A stretch of DNA of 46,358 nt from Accumulibacter sp. (GTDB taxonomy: Bacteria > Pseudomonadota > Gammaproteobacteria > Burkholderiales > Rhodocyclaceae), in the NCBI RefSeq assembly GCF_023806565.1, contig NZ_JAMTDV010000013.1, forward strand, positions 1-46,358, given 5' to 3'. Below the pieces are notes generated by a model that was not told where the DNA came from, ran no database searches, and saw only the letters and a program-made list of their open reading frames with translations. The position numbers were made by a program, and so were the translations under genes. This document shows, piece after piece, positions 1-7,862 of the stretch. How positions within the stretch are numbered: position 1 is the stretch's first letter; every line of letters starts with the position of its first letter.

Positions 1-1124
1 GCGAGGGCGGCAAAGATCACGAAGCCGAGCTGATAGCTGCCGGTGATTTCCTTGGCGTATCCGAGTGACGACGCCAGATAGAAGCCGCCAATGCCGCCGG
101 CCATTCCCACCAGCCCGGTCATCACGCCGATCTCCTTGCGAAAGCGCTGTGGCACCAACTGGAAGACGGCGCCGTTGCCCATGCCCAGCGCCAGCATCGC
201 GCCGACGAAGGCAAGCAGGGCCATCCACGCCGCCGGCAGACCGATGCTGACGATGCCGAGAAAGACAGCCGCCAGGACGTACATCACCGACAGGCTCTTG
301 ATGCCGCCGATGCGGTCGGCGACGTTGCCGCCGATGGGACGTACCAGCGAGCCGGCGAACACGCAGGCGGCGGTGAAGAAGCCGGCAGTCTTGGCGTCCA
401 GTCCGTACTGGATGTTGAAGTAGATGGTCAGGGAAGATGCGAGTCCGACGAAGCCGCCAAAGGTGACGGCGTAGAAGAACATGAACCACCATGCATCACT
501 GTCCCGCAGGACTTTCAGGTACTCGCCCAGCGACTTCGGCGGCGGGCAATCCGGCGCATCCCGGGCCGCCAGCAGATAGAAGCCGAAAACCAGGATCAGC
601 GGGATCAGCGCAAGTCCGAAAACGTTGGTCCAGCCGAAAGCCATGGCCAGGCTCGGAGCGATCAGCGCAGCGAGGGCTGTGCCGGAATTGCCGGCGCCGG
701 CGATGCCCAGCGCGGTTCCCTGATGTTCCGGCGGGTACCAGCGCGAAGCGAGCGGCAGGGCGACGGCGAACGAGGCGCCGGCAACGCCGAGGAAACAGCC
801 GAGGAGCAAGGTCTGCTCGTAGCTGTGGATGCCGAAGTACCAGGCACAGAAGAGCGAGACGATGACGATCACCTGGCCGATGGCGCCGGCCAGTTTCGGC
901 TTCAGGTGGTCAACCAGAACGCCCATGACGATGCGCAGGATCGCGCCGGCGAGGACCGGGGTGGCGACCATCATGCCTTTCTGGGCGTGCGTCAGACCGA
1001 GATCCTTGGCAATCTGCACACCGAGAGGGCCGAGCATCACCCACACCATGAAGGCCAGGTCGAAGTAGAGAAATGCGGCGAAGAGCGTCGGCCGATGTCC
1101 GGCCTTCCAGAAGTCGTTGTTCAT
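1..1124 (-). CDS. narK: NarK/NasA-type nitrate/nitrite MFS transporter (C-terminus cut by window edge)
   Basis: Inner-membrane major-facilitator transporter for nitrate uptake or nitrate/nitrite exchange. Read from the minus strand, the frame stays open for 374 codons from ATG 1124 to the window edge, so the last part of the protein is missing. The N-terminus (MNNDFWKAGHRPTLFAAF) leads into hydrophobic helices. A glycine-rich stretch AGAGNSGTALAALIAP near residue 150 matches the nitrate-signature region of the NNP family. A second Gly-rich segment (GMAGGIGGFYL) lies near residue 345, as expected for the second signature. AGGA lies about 8 nt before the ATG. It follows nirD on the same strand after a 140-bp gap full of hairpins, so it is probably the distal gene of a nirB-nirD-narK unit. 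The family is clear; import versus exchange cannot be decided. Confidence 0.9.
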   Translation of the reverse strand, partial: MNNDFWKAGHRPTLFAAFLYFDLAFMVWVMLGPLGVQIAKDLGLTHAQKGMMVATPVLAGAILRIVMGVLVDHLKPKLAGAIGQVIVIVSLFCAWYFGIHSYEQTLLLGCFLGVAGASFAVALPLASRWYPPEHQGTALGIAGAGNSGTALAALIAPSLAMAFGWTNVFGLALIPLILVFGFYLLAARDAPDCPPPKSLGEYLKVLRDSDAWWFMFFYAVTFGGFVGLASSLTIYFNIQYGLDAKTAGFFTAACVFAGSLVRPIGGNVADRIGGIKSLSVMYVLAAVFLGIVSIGLPAAWMALLAFVGAMLALGMGNGAVFQLVPQRFRKEIGVMTGLVGMAGGIGGFYLASSLGYAKEITGSYQLGFVIFAAL

Positions 1125-1144
1125 CGTCTTGTCCTAACTGTGAA

Positions 1145-1160
1145 AGTCGCGTCTGCGACT
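1145..1160. repeat. short hairpin in nirD-narK gap
   Basis: AGTCGC-GTCT-GCGACT is a perfect 6-bp inverted repeat with a 4-nt loop. It is the third hairpin in the nirD-narK gap and the closest to narK, 21 bp from its start codon. It could trim or stabilise the narK end of a processed transcript. It has no T-tract, so it is not a standard terminator. Confidence 0.5.
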
Positions 1161-1169
1161 CTCGAATCT

Positions 1170-1195
1170 CCCTTCTCCCGTGCGCGGGAGAAGGG
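1170..1195. repeat. REP-like hairpin repeat between nirD and narK
   Basis: CCCTTCTCCCG-TGCG-CGGGAGAAGGG is a perfect 11-bp inverted repeat with a 4-nt loop, followed by CCGGGGATGAGGG. This shape and wording resemble the short dispersed hairpin repeats common in intergenic regions of high-GC proteobacteria. In the transcript it would be a very stable stem without a U-tract, so it is better explained as an mRNA-stability or processing element, or a mobile REP relic, than as a terminator. Confidence 0.7.
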
Positions 1196-1206
1196 CCGGG
1201 GATGAG

Positions 1207-1262
1207 GGCAACGGTCATGACTTTCATCATCAGGCGTGTCTCGCCAGTCATGACCGTTTGCC
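1207..1262. repeat. long inverted repeat just after nirD stop
   Basis: ACGGTCATGACT (1211-1222) and AGTCATGACCGT (1246-1257) are perfect 12-bp inverted arms. They extend through GGCA/TGCC with a single bulge to a stem of about 16 bp, with a 23-nt loop. The right arm begins 2 nt beyond the nirD stop codon. In the nirD-to-narK direction this would be the first stem met after nirD. It could be an attenuator, a processing site or a miniature mobile-element relic. Confidence 0.65.
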
Positions 1263-1264
1263 AG

Positions 1265-1573
1265 TCAGATTTCGAGAAAAACGGTGCCGCTCTCGACGCG
1301 GATCGGGTAGCGGCGCGAACAGCCCTGATCCGGGGCGACTGCTTCGCCGGAGTCCAGGCGCAGCTTCCAGCCATGCAGCGGGCAGGTCACCTGATTGCCA
1401 TGCACCAGGCCTTGCGACAGCGGGCCGCCCTGATGCGGGCAGCGGTCACGCAGGGCGAACACTTCGCCGCTCGAGGTGCGGAACACGGCAATGTTGCCGC
1501 TGGTCGAGCGCACCACGCGACTGCCCAGTCGCGGGATCTCCTCAAGCGTACAGATCGATTTCCATTCAGCCAT
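1265..1573 (-). CDS. nirD: Nitrite reductase (NADH) small subunit, Rieske type
   Basis: Small subunit of the cytoplasmic NADH-dependent nitrite reductase NirBD, which reduces nitrite to ammonium. The product has 102 residues and is a Rieske-like [2Fe-2S] domain: ligand box 1 CPHQGG (Cys45, His47) and box 2 CPLHGW (Cys64, His67), both complete. I chose ATG 1573 because GGAG sits 7 nt upstream. An earlier ATG at 1594 overlaps the nirB stop (ATGA) and would add seven residues (MTDWRTE), so the two genes are coupled either way. Some NirD proteins lack the cluster ligands; this one has all four. Confidence 0.93.
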   Translation of the reverse strand: MAEWKSICTLEEIPRLGSRVVRSTSGNIAVFRTSSGEVFALRDRCPHQGGPLSQGLVHGNQVTCPLHGWKLRLDSGEAVAPDQGCSRRYPIRVESGTVFLEI

Positions 1574-1590
1574 TTCCGTTCTCCAGTCCG

Positions 1591-4020
1591 TCATAGCGTA
1601 AGCATTTCGTACTCGTTCCTTTCGACGCCCCGGATGCGTTCGGCCCAGGGATCGGGGCGGTCCTTCAGCTCGGCCAGCAGGCGCCCGTAGAGTGCCTTGC
1701 GGTTTTCCTCGTCTTCGACGACGCGATTCTTGGCGTGCTCGAGGCCGACCCGTTCGAGATAGTGGCAGGTGCGCTCGAGGTAGTAGCCTTCTTCGCGGTA
1801 GAGCTGCAGGAAGGCGCCGCCGTATTCGAGCACCTCTTCGTCGCTCGTCACCTTGACGAAGAATTGCGCCACTTCCGTCTTGATCCCGCCGTTGCCACCG
1901 ACGTAGAGCTCGTAGCCCGAATCGACGCCGATCACGCCGACATCCTTGATGCCGGCCTCGGCACAATTGCGCGGACAACCCGAGACGGCAAGCTTGACCT
2001 TGTGCGGCGCATACATGTCGAACAGCATCTTTTCGAGCTTGACGCCCATGTTCATCGCCAGTTGCGTGCCGAAGCGGCAGTGTTCCTTGCCGACACAGGT
2101 CTTGACCGTGCGGATCGACTTGCCGTAGGCGTGGCCGGAGGGCATGCCGAGATCCTTCCAGACGCCGATCAGGTCCTCCTTGCGGATGCCGAGCAGGTCG
2201 ATGCGCTGGCCACCGGTGACCTTGATCGTCGGCACCTGGTACTTCTCGGCGACGTCCGCGATGCGGCGCAGCTCGGAGGCCGTCGTCAGCCCACCCCACA
2301 TGCGCGGCACCACCGAATAGGTGCCGTCCTTCTGGATGTTGGCGTGTGCCCGCTCGTTGATCAGCCGCGAACGGGGATCGTCCCGCGCTTCCTGCGGCCA
2401 CGTGGAAATCAGGTAGTAGTTGATCGCCGGGCGACACTTGTCGCAGCCGTCGGCAGTCTGCCACTCGAGGAAGCGCATGACTTCAGGGACGGTCAGCAGG
2501 TGCTTGGCACGAATCGCGTCGCGCACCTCCTGATGCGAATAATCGGTGCAACCACAGACCGCCTTGCGGTTCGACGCCGCCGGCGTGTACGCGCCACCGA
2601 TCGTCGCCGAGAGGATCTGCTCGCAGAGCCCGGCGCACGAGCCACAGGAAGAAGCTGCCTTGGTGTGTTTCTTGATGTCGTCGAGCGTGAACAGGCCCTT
2701 TTCCTTGATCGCCTTGACGATGCTGCCCTTGCTCACGCCGTTGCAGCCACACACTTCGGCGCTGTCGGCCATCGCCGCCGCCTTGCTGTGACCCTGATGG
2801 CCGACGTCGCCCACGTGCGACTGGCCGAACAACAGGTGATCGCGGATCTCGTGGATGTCCTGCCCGTCGCGCAGCAACTGGAAGTACCAGGGACCATCGG
2901 CCGTGTCGCCGTAGAGCACGCCGCCGACCAGCTTGTTGTCCTTGATCACCAGTTTCTTGTACACCCCGGCGGCGGCATCGTTGAGCACGATTTCCTCGGT
3001 TTCCTGATTGCCGAAGAAGTCGCCGGCGGAAAACAGGTCGATGCCCGTGACCTTCAACTTGGTCGAGGTGACCGAACCGGTGTAACGACTGATGCCGTAG
3101 TTGCCGAGGTGGTTGGCGGCGACCTTGCCCTGCTCGAAAAGCGGCGCCACCAGTCCGTAGGCGATCCCACGGTGCGCGACGCATTCGCCGACGGCGTAGA
3201 TCTTGGGGTCGTAGGTCTGCATCGTGTCGTTGACCACGATGCCGCGGTGGCAGTAGATGCCGGCCGATTCGGCGAGCGCCGTGTTCGGGCGGATGCCGAC
3301 CGCCATCACCACGAGTTCGGCAGGAATCTGCAGACCGTCCTTGAGGCGGACGCCGGCAACGCGCCCGCTCTCGCCGGCGATCAGCATCTCGGTCTGTTTG
3401 CCGAGCAGGAACTTCAGACCGCGGTCTTCGAGCGATTTCTGCAGCATCTGGCCGGCAGTCCGATCGAGTTGCCGCTCGAGCAGCCAGTCGGCGAGATGCA
3501 CGACGGTCACGTCCATTCCGCGTAGTTTGAGCCCGTTGGCCGCTTCGAGACCGAGCAGGCCACCGCCGATCACCACCGCATGCCGGTAGCGGCGCGCGGC
3601 GTCGATCATGGCGTCGGTGTCGCCGATGTCCCGGTAGGAGATGACTCCCGGCAGGTCGTTGCCCGGCACCGGCAGGATGAACGGGTTCGAGCCCGTGGCC
3701 AGGAGCAAACGGTCGTAGGCTGCCTCGGTGCCGTCCTCGGCAAGCACGCGACGCTGCGTGCGATCGATCCGCTTGACCTTGCGCCCCAGGTGCAGCGTGA
3801 TCCCGTGATCGGCGTACCACTGGTGATCGTTGAGGATGATGTCCTGGATCGTCATTTCGCCGGCAAGCACCGGCGAGAGCAGGATGCGGTTGTAGTTGGG
3901 GTGCGGCTCGGCACCGAAAACGGTGATCTCGTATTGGTCGGGAGCGATTTTCAGCAACTCTTCGAGCGTGCGTACGCCGGCCATGCCGTTACCCACCATC
4001 ACCAGTTTCTTTCTGCCCAT
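1591..4020 (-). CDS. nirB: Nitrite reductase (NADH) large subunit
   Basis: Large subunit (809 residues) of assimilatory NADH:nitrite reductase, taking six electrons from NADH to siroheme. Domains in order: FAD-binding fold starting at residue 1 (VMVGNGMAG); NAD(P)H-binding fold (VIGGGLLGLEAANG, near 150); two BFD-like [2Fe-2S] segments (CGCNGVS...CGSCAGLC near 420-460, then CGCTDYS...CDKC); ferredoxin-like half domains; and a siroheme/[4Fe-4S] site, Cys642-x5-Cys648 and Cys682-x3-Cys686. All redox motifs look intact and length is normal. ATG 4020 has GAGGGAA just upstream. A sigma-54 promoter lies 40-56 bp upstream, so expression probably depends on nitrogen limitation. The nirD start overlaps or closely follows the stop. 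Confidence 0.96.
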   Translation of the reverse strand: MGRKKLVMVGNGMAGVRTLEELLKIAPDQYEITVFGAEPHPNYNRILLSPVLAGEMTIQDIILNDHQWYADHGITLHLGRKVKRIDRTQRRVLAEDGTEAAYDRLLLATGSNPFILPVPGNDLPGVISYRDIGDTDAMIDAARRYRHAVVIGGGLLGLEAANGLKLRGMDVTVVHLADWLLERQLDRTAGQMLQKSLEDRGLKFLLGKQTEMLIAGESGRVAGVRLKDGLQIPAELVVMAVGIRPNTALAESAGIYCHRGIVVNDTMQTYDPKIYAVGECVAHRGIAYGLVAPLFEQGKVAANHLGNYGISRYTGSVTSTKLKVTGIDLFSAGDFFGNQETEEIVLNDAAAGVYKKLVIKDNKLVGGVLYGDTADGPWYFQLLRDGQDIHEIRDHLLFGQSHVGDVGHQGHSKAAAMADSAEVCGCNGVSKGSIVKAIKEKGLFTLDDIKKHTKAASSCGSCAGLCEQILSATIGGAYTPAASNRKAVCGCTDYSHQEVRDAIRAKHLLTVPEVMRFLEWQTADGCDKCRPAINYYLISTWPQEARDDPRSRLINERAHANIQKDGTYSVVPRMWGGLTTASELRRIADVAEKYQVPTIKVTGGQRIDLLGIRKEDLIGVWKDLGMPSGHAYGKSIRTVKTCVGKEHCRFGTQLAMNMGVKLEKMLFDMYAPHKVKLAVSGCPRNCAEAGIKDVGVIGVDSGYELYVGGNGGIKTEVAQFFVKVTSDEEVLEYGGAFLQLYREEGYYLERTCHYLERVGLEHAKNRVVEDEENRKALYGRLLAELKDRPDPWAERIRGVERNEYEMLTL

Positions 4021-4060
4021 GTTCACGATTCCCTCGGATGCGTCCTGATGATCGGATCGA

Positions 4061-4076
4061 AGCAATCGTCGTGCCA
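4061..4076 (-). promoter_or_regulatory. sigma-54 (-24/-12) promoter of nirB
   Basis: On the minus strand the sequence reads TGGCAC-GACGA-TTGCT. It matches the sigma-54 consensus at every conserved base, with GG and GC exactly 10 bp apart. The predicted transcription start is near 4050, giving a leader of about 30 nt that contains the nirB ribosome-binding site. The known parallel is NtrC-activated nitrate-assimilation promoters; the activator itself is not in the window. Confidence 0.85.
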
Positions 4077-4128
4077 ACGGCTCAGCAGCCTGTTTTGTCG
4101 ATGGTTTTCGCGCTTCAGCGAAGCTCCC

Positions 4129-4177
4129 GATGGTGCGGCGCACAATCTTGGGGCGACGAGATCGCCGTCTTGGTGCA
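4129..4177 (-). promoter_or_regulatory. possible activator (NtrC-like) sites upstream of nirB
   Basis: Between 53 and 101 bp upstream of the nirB -24 element there is an 8-bp imperfect palindrome GATGGTGC-GGC-GCACAATC (4129-4147). A second TGGTGCA half-site lies at 4171-4177, and the two TGGTGC cores are exactly 40 bp (about four helical turns) apart. TGCACCA is the NtrC half-site, but the matching second half is poor in both cases. Position fits an enhancer; sequence support is weak. Confidence 0.35.
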
Positions 4178-4318
4178 GTGGCGGCCGCGTTCTGGCGCCG
4201 GGCGCGGTTGCTCGCGCGATAGCGCGCGTCGCCAGCGATCGCCGGTCTGGCCAGCACGAGCTGTGCCGGGCACTTGTGCACCAGGACGCCACAGCCAACA
4301 TTGCTCGACGACGAATGC

Positions 4319-4346
4319 TTGCCACCGGACAACCAGGGGCTACAAT
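4319..4346 (+). promoter_or_regulatory. sigma-70 promoter of the PEBP-family gene
   Basis: TTGCCA, 16 bp, then TACAAT: five of six consensus bases in each hexamer. The predicted start near 4353 gives a leader of about 32 nt to the ATG at 4385, with GGAG in it. The rest of the 364-bp gap between nirB and this gene (4077-4318) holds the candidate activator sites and no credible gene. Confidence 0.7.
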
Positions 4347-4384
4347 GAACTCAACATGGTCGTTCCCGGTCCTGGAGCAAGCGC

Positions 4385-4942
4385 ATGAAGAAGATCGTCG
4401 TCGCCTCTTGCCTCGCCACCGTCGGTTTTGCTGCGCAGGCCGCCGGGTTCACGCTGGAGTCGCCGGATATCGCGCCGAATGGCACGATCCGCAATGAGCA
4501 GGTGTTCGACGGTTTTGGTTGCACCGGCGACAACGTCTCGCCGGCACTCGAATGGAAGAATGCCCCCAAGGAAGCCAGAAGCTTTGCCGTTCTCGTCCAT
4601 GACCCCGACACTCCGACCGGTGGCAGCGGCTGGTGGCACTGGGTGGTGATCAACCTGCCGCCGCAAACGACCGGGCTCGCGCTCGGCGCAGGCAGGTCTG
4701 ACCGATCGGCGCTGCCCGCGGGCGCGACGCAGATTGCCACCGATTTCGGCGGCCCTGGCTGGGGTGGCCCGTGCCCACCCGTCGGCGACAGACCGCACCG
4801 CTACCGCTTCACCGTCTACGCCCTGAAGGTCGATCAACTCGAGCTTCCGCCGGGCGCCACCGCCGCGCTGGCGGGTTTCCTGGTCAACGCCAACAGCATC
4901 GGCAGGGCAACGTTGACCGGCCGCTACGGACGCAACAAGTGA
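4385..4942 (+). CDS. YbhB/YbcL-family (PEBP-like) protein, exported
   Basis: Member of the Raf-kinase-inhibitor-like/PEBP family, 185 residues. The N-terminus (MKKIVVASCLATVGFAAQA) is a signal peptide, so the mature protein is probably periplasmic. The family fold is shown by GCTGDNVSPALEW near residue 40, the ligand-pocket motif VHDPDTPTGG (about 71-80), WWHWVVINLP, and GPCPP...HRYRFTVYAL toward the end. Function in bacteria is poorly defined; a phosphate- or phospholipid-headgroup-binding pocket is usual. GGAG lies about 8 nt before the ATG. It is a single gene, divergent from nirB and tail-to-tail with the broken META gene, overlapping that gene's last codons. Confidence 0.88.
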   Translation: MKKIVVASCLATVGFAAQAAGFTLESPDIAPNGTIRNEQVFDGFGCTGDNVSPALEWKNAPKEARSFAVLVHDPDTPTGGSGWWHWVVINLPPQTTGLALGAGRSDRSALPAGATQIATDFGGPGWGGPCPPVGDRPHRYRFTVYALKVDQLELPPGATAALAGFLVNANSIGRATLTGRYGRNK

Positions 4943-6161
4943 GGCAGTGATTCTCGCCTGCTAGCGCTCTCCTCGGCTCGTCCACGGCGCGTGACCACGC
5001 TTCGGCCGTCGTCGGTGCGCAGAACGAGCGCTCCGTCGAAGCCTAGGGAAAAGTGTCGCACGGCTCGCAACACGTCGAGGAATACGTTTTCCTGCCGCAT
5101 CAGGGAAGGCGTGCAGGCTCTCCTCGTCGTGCTCGCAATGGAAATTCCGAGGGTTTCGCCGTGCAAGCGATAATCGCCGGCGTAGCCGTTGCAGATCGAT
5201 TGCCCGGAGATCCCCCGGCCGGTAGAGAAGTGGAGGGTCGCACGAGTTGACGATGATCCCGCCTGGTTCATGCCCTCGACGACGCACTCGCCTGCGAGCC
5301 TTGCCGCGATCGGCTGATCGCCGCAGCCCAGGGCAAGGCTTGCCGATTACCTGATCGACGGTTCCGCAACCGTGTCTGTGGCTGACGAGGTCAGGGCCAG
5401 AGCGCCGGTGGCTGTACGCAGTTCGAGACGGTCGCCATTGAGCCGCCAGGTATCGGCGCTGGCGAGCGCCTGCAGAAAACGGCTTTCCTGTTTCATCAGT
5501 CCGCGTGGCTCGTCGCACAACTTTCGCGTTGCCACCACCTGGCCGATCCGGATGCTCCGGCCCGAAGTCGAATAGGAGGCGCTGAAGTGGTTGCAACCCG
5601 CCGATCCGGCAAGTTCTCCGTCGGCAGCGAAAGCGACAGTCAGAACTGAACGTCGAGGACGCTGACCACCGCCCGCTTGCCATTGTTGTAGGCGGTCACT
5701 CGCCAGCCGGTGCCGGCGAGGTCGCGGCGCTGCGCGTCGAGAATTGCCAGCTCCTCACCGTCGCCGGCGAGCAGCACCAGTCGCCCGGCGTCGCTGCGAA
5801 AGGTGCTTGCCCTAGCCAGGACGCTGGTGAAGACGTCGGCCTGGCGCATGATCGCCGCGGGGCAGGCCATCCGGGTTGACAAGAGGCGTCCGTCGATCCG
5901 CAGTCGATCGCCGACGACGGCATAGCTGCTGCCGAAACTGTTGCAACCGTCATTGCCATGCATGCGGCCGTCGGTGAAATGCACGGTGGCCGCACGACCG
6001 GCAATTAGTGATTGTCCCGGCAGGACCGACAGGGTCCAACTGGTGTCGTTCAGCACGTCGGGTCCGGCCGGCGAAGCGATCGCCGCGCGGGTCAGCAGCA
6101 ACAGGCTGACGACCAGCGGCAGGCACAATCGCCAGGAGCTTTGCATTCTCCGCGAATCCAT
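4924..6161 (-). pseudogene. Exported triple META/HslJ-domain protein, broken by a frameshift and a stop
   Basis: Three consecutive META (HslJ-type) domains can be read on the minus strand. Domain 1 (about 6050-5715) follows a signal peptide (MDSRRMQSSWRLCLPLVVSL...) and has GNDGCNSFGSSY and STRMACPAA. Domain 2 (about 5705-5350) starts in the same frame (GTGWRVTAYNNG), then stops at 5640. It continues one frame over (LTVAFAADGELAGSAGCNHF), so a base is lost near 5645-5660. Domain 3 (5349-4924) continues in the same frame after an in-frame TAA at 5347-5349 (GQSICNGYAGDY, RRACTPSLMRQE). The start at 6161 has GGAGG 5 nt upstream. META domains are associated with outer-membrane or heat-shock-related proteins such as HslJ. 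Two lesions make real decay more likely than one sequencing error. Confidence 0.75.
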
Positions 6162-6291
6162 TTCACCCTCCACACTGCTTGCGCCGACTGCGCAGCGCAC
6201 GCCAGGCGCCCCGGCAATTTCGGCAGATCGGGGACCTCTCCGGTCGCCGGACACCGTGGGGCCCGATCATCAGGCGATGCCCGAAGCGCAT

Positions 6292-6714
6292 CTACCGGAC
6301 AGGCGAAATCTGGCCGACCACACCCGTCGATTGCGCTGCGGCGGTCGCCTCGCGGCGCATGCCGAGGAAGCGATCGACGATCTGCCGACTTGCCGCCGAC
6401 ATCCTTTCGGTCAGGGCCAGGTCATCGGGGTCGAAGAAATGCAGCCGGGCCGCGTCGTCGCCGGCGAACGGTGATCCCGACGCCAGCACCCGAAACACGC
6501 TGTGGCGATTGGTCGCCGACTCATGGCAGAAAAGGAAGGAAAGCGATTCGGCGAGCAGCCCGGTCTCTTCGGTCAATTCGCGCGCCGCTGCCTGCTCGCG
6601 TGATTCCTCGGGATGGATGCCGCCGCCCGGTAGCAGCACCAGCCCGCTGCGGTTTTCCACGAGCAGAATGCGCTGGTCGATCTCGACGATGATGGTGGCT
6701 CTTTGTCGTTTCAT
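6292..6714 (-). CDS. NUDIX hydrolase
   Basis: A 140-residue NUDIX-fold pyrophosphohydrolase. The full Nudix box G-x5-E-x7-REL-x-EE-x-GL occupies residues 31-53 (GGIHPEE...RELTEETGL), providing the Mg2+ ligands. The short N-terminus (MKRQRATIIVEIDQRILLV) is the expected first strand. The C-terminal part (HFFDPDDLALTERM, about 100-113) helps form the substrate pocket. The substrate cannot be named from sequence; possibilities include oxidised nucleotides and nucleotide sugars. ATG 6714 follows AAGGGA at short spacing. An in-frame extension to 6816 exists but has no family similarity. It lies between the broken META gene and ybiB on the same strand, with gaps of about 130-150 bp on both sides. 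Confidence 0.88.
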   Translation of the reverse strand: MKRQRATIIVEIDQRILLVENRSGLVLLPGGGIHPEESREQAAARELTEETGLLAESLSFLFCHESATNRHSVFRVLASGSPFAGDDAARLHFFDPDDLALTERMSAASRQIVDRFLGMRREATAAAQSTGVVGQISPVR

Positions 6715-6861
6715 TTCCCTTGCCCCGGTTTGCGAAAGACACGACGCGCATCGCTGTCGCGCGGCCTTTTCGTCACGATACCCGAGGAGAGCGCTGGAAA
6801 CTACCCCGGGTCGCATTCCACAGGATCAGTGATGCGGCCCCAGGAGAGACGATCGAGGAAA

Positions 6862-7845
6862 TCAGACCAGCGCCAGTCCGTTGCTTTCCACCGCCACCAA
6901 CGCCTTGGCCTGGTGAAGATCGGTTGCCCGACCGCACGCGTGCAGGCAGCAGGCGAGTTGGTTGGCGAGCGGCAAAGGCAGCGCCACTTCGCCGGCGAGG
7001 ACGCGGCGCATCCAGGCGACCGTGCTGCGCGGGTCGTGATTCTCGGCGAGTTGCGGCAGGCTGCGGAGGCTGTCGTGCTCGGCTTCGAAGAGGAGGTCGC
7101 TGACACCGCCGTGGATGTGCTCGATGTTCGGGCGGCGCTTGGGATTGGCGAAGGGCTCGCCTTCGGTGCCGCGTAGCAGCAAGGCGTTGGCACCGATGGC
7201 AGAGAGCACGGCACGCATGCTCGAAAGGTAGTCGGGATGGGTCGCTGCGGCGAGCAGCAGGGCGTCGCCGTGAAAGGGGTCGAGCATCTTGACCAGGCTG
7301 TGGGCGCTGTTGCGCAGGCCGAGGCGGCTGCGCAGGGCGAGCTGCCGCTCGACACCCGGGGAAAGAAGCCCGAGCGGCAGGTACGCCAGGCCGTGTTCAT
7401 CAAGCACGAGTTGCGCCTGCTGCACGCTGTCGCTCGGCAACAGACCATACTCGCGCAGTATCTGCTCACTCGTGACGCGCCCATAATCGTCGCCGAGGCC
7501 GTGCATCAGCACCGGCACGCCGTAGCGCTGCAGCAGCAGGCCGAGCAACGGTGTCAGGTTGGCCGTGCGGCGGGCGCCGTTGTAGGTCGGGATGACCACC
7601 GGGCGGATGCGGCCACGGGGAGGGCGCACGGCTGGCAGACGCTCGCTGGCCGCGGCGAGAAATCCGATCATTTCGTCGACCGTCTCGGTCTTCATGCGCA
7701 GCGCGATGGCAATCGCACCCATTTCGAGGTCGGGCACGCTGCCGTCGAGCATCATGCCGTAGAGCTCTTGCGCCTCGGCACGGGACATGTCGCGCGCACC
7801 CGTCGCGCCGCGACCGATCTCCCTGATGATGAGCGCGAAATCCAT
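6862..7845 (-). CDS. ybiB: YbiB/TrpD2-type protein (anthranilate phosphoribosyltransferase-like, nucleic-acid binding)
   Basis: A 327-residue member of the TrpD-like glycosyltransferase-family-3 fold. Visible features are the helical N-terminal domain (LIIREIGRGATGARDMSRAEAQELYGMML) and a phosphoribosyltransferase-like core with PVVIPTYNGARRTANLTPLLGLLL and PVLMHGLGDD. It ends in IHGGVSDLLFEAEH and helices. The true TrpD phosphoribosyl loop is altered, as in YbiB/TrpD2, whose E. coli member binds nucleic acids rather than making tryptophan intermediates. The start at 7845 is preceded by GGAGGAGG. It begins 17 bp after the nasA stop on the same strand, so it is almost surely co-transcribed with nasA from the sigma-54 promoter. 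Why a TrpD2 protein rides with nitrate reductase is unclear. Confidence 0.82.
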   Translation of the reverse strand: MDFALIIREIGRGATGARDMSRAEAQELYGMMLDGSVPDLEMGAIAIALRMKTETVDEMIGFLAAASERLPAVRPPRGRIRPVVIPTYNGARRTANLTPLLGLLLQRYGVPVLMHGLGDDYGRVTSEQILREYGLLPSDSVQQAQLVLDEHGLAYLPLGLLSPGVERQLALRSRLGLRNSAHSLVKMLDPFHGDALLLAAATHPDYLSSMRAVLSAIGANALLLRGTEGEPFANPKRRPNIEHIHGGVSDLLFEAEHDSLRSLPQLAENHDPRSTVAWMRRVLAGEVALPLPLANQLACCLHACGRATDLHQAKALVAVESNGLALV

Positions 7846-7862
7846 GCCTCCTCCTGCGATCG

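Noticed and set aside
1735-3525. Long plus-strand open frame (about 596 codons) across nirB
   Set aside because: It lies opposite nirB, whose redox motifs are unmistakable; the frame is open only because of high GC and has no family resemblance.
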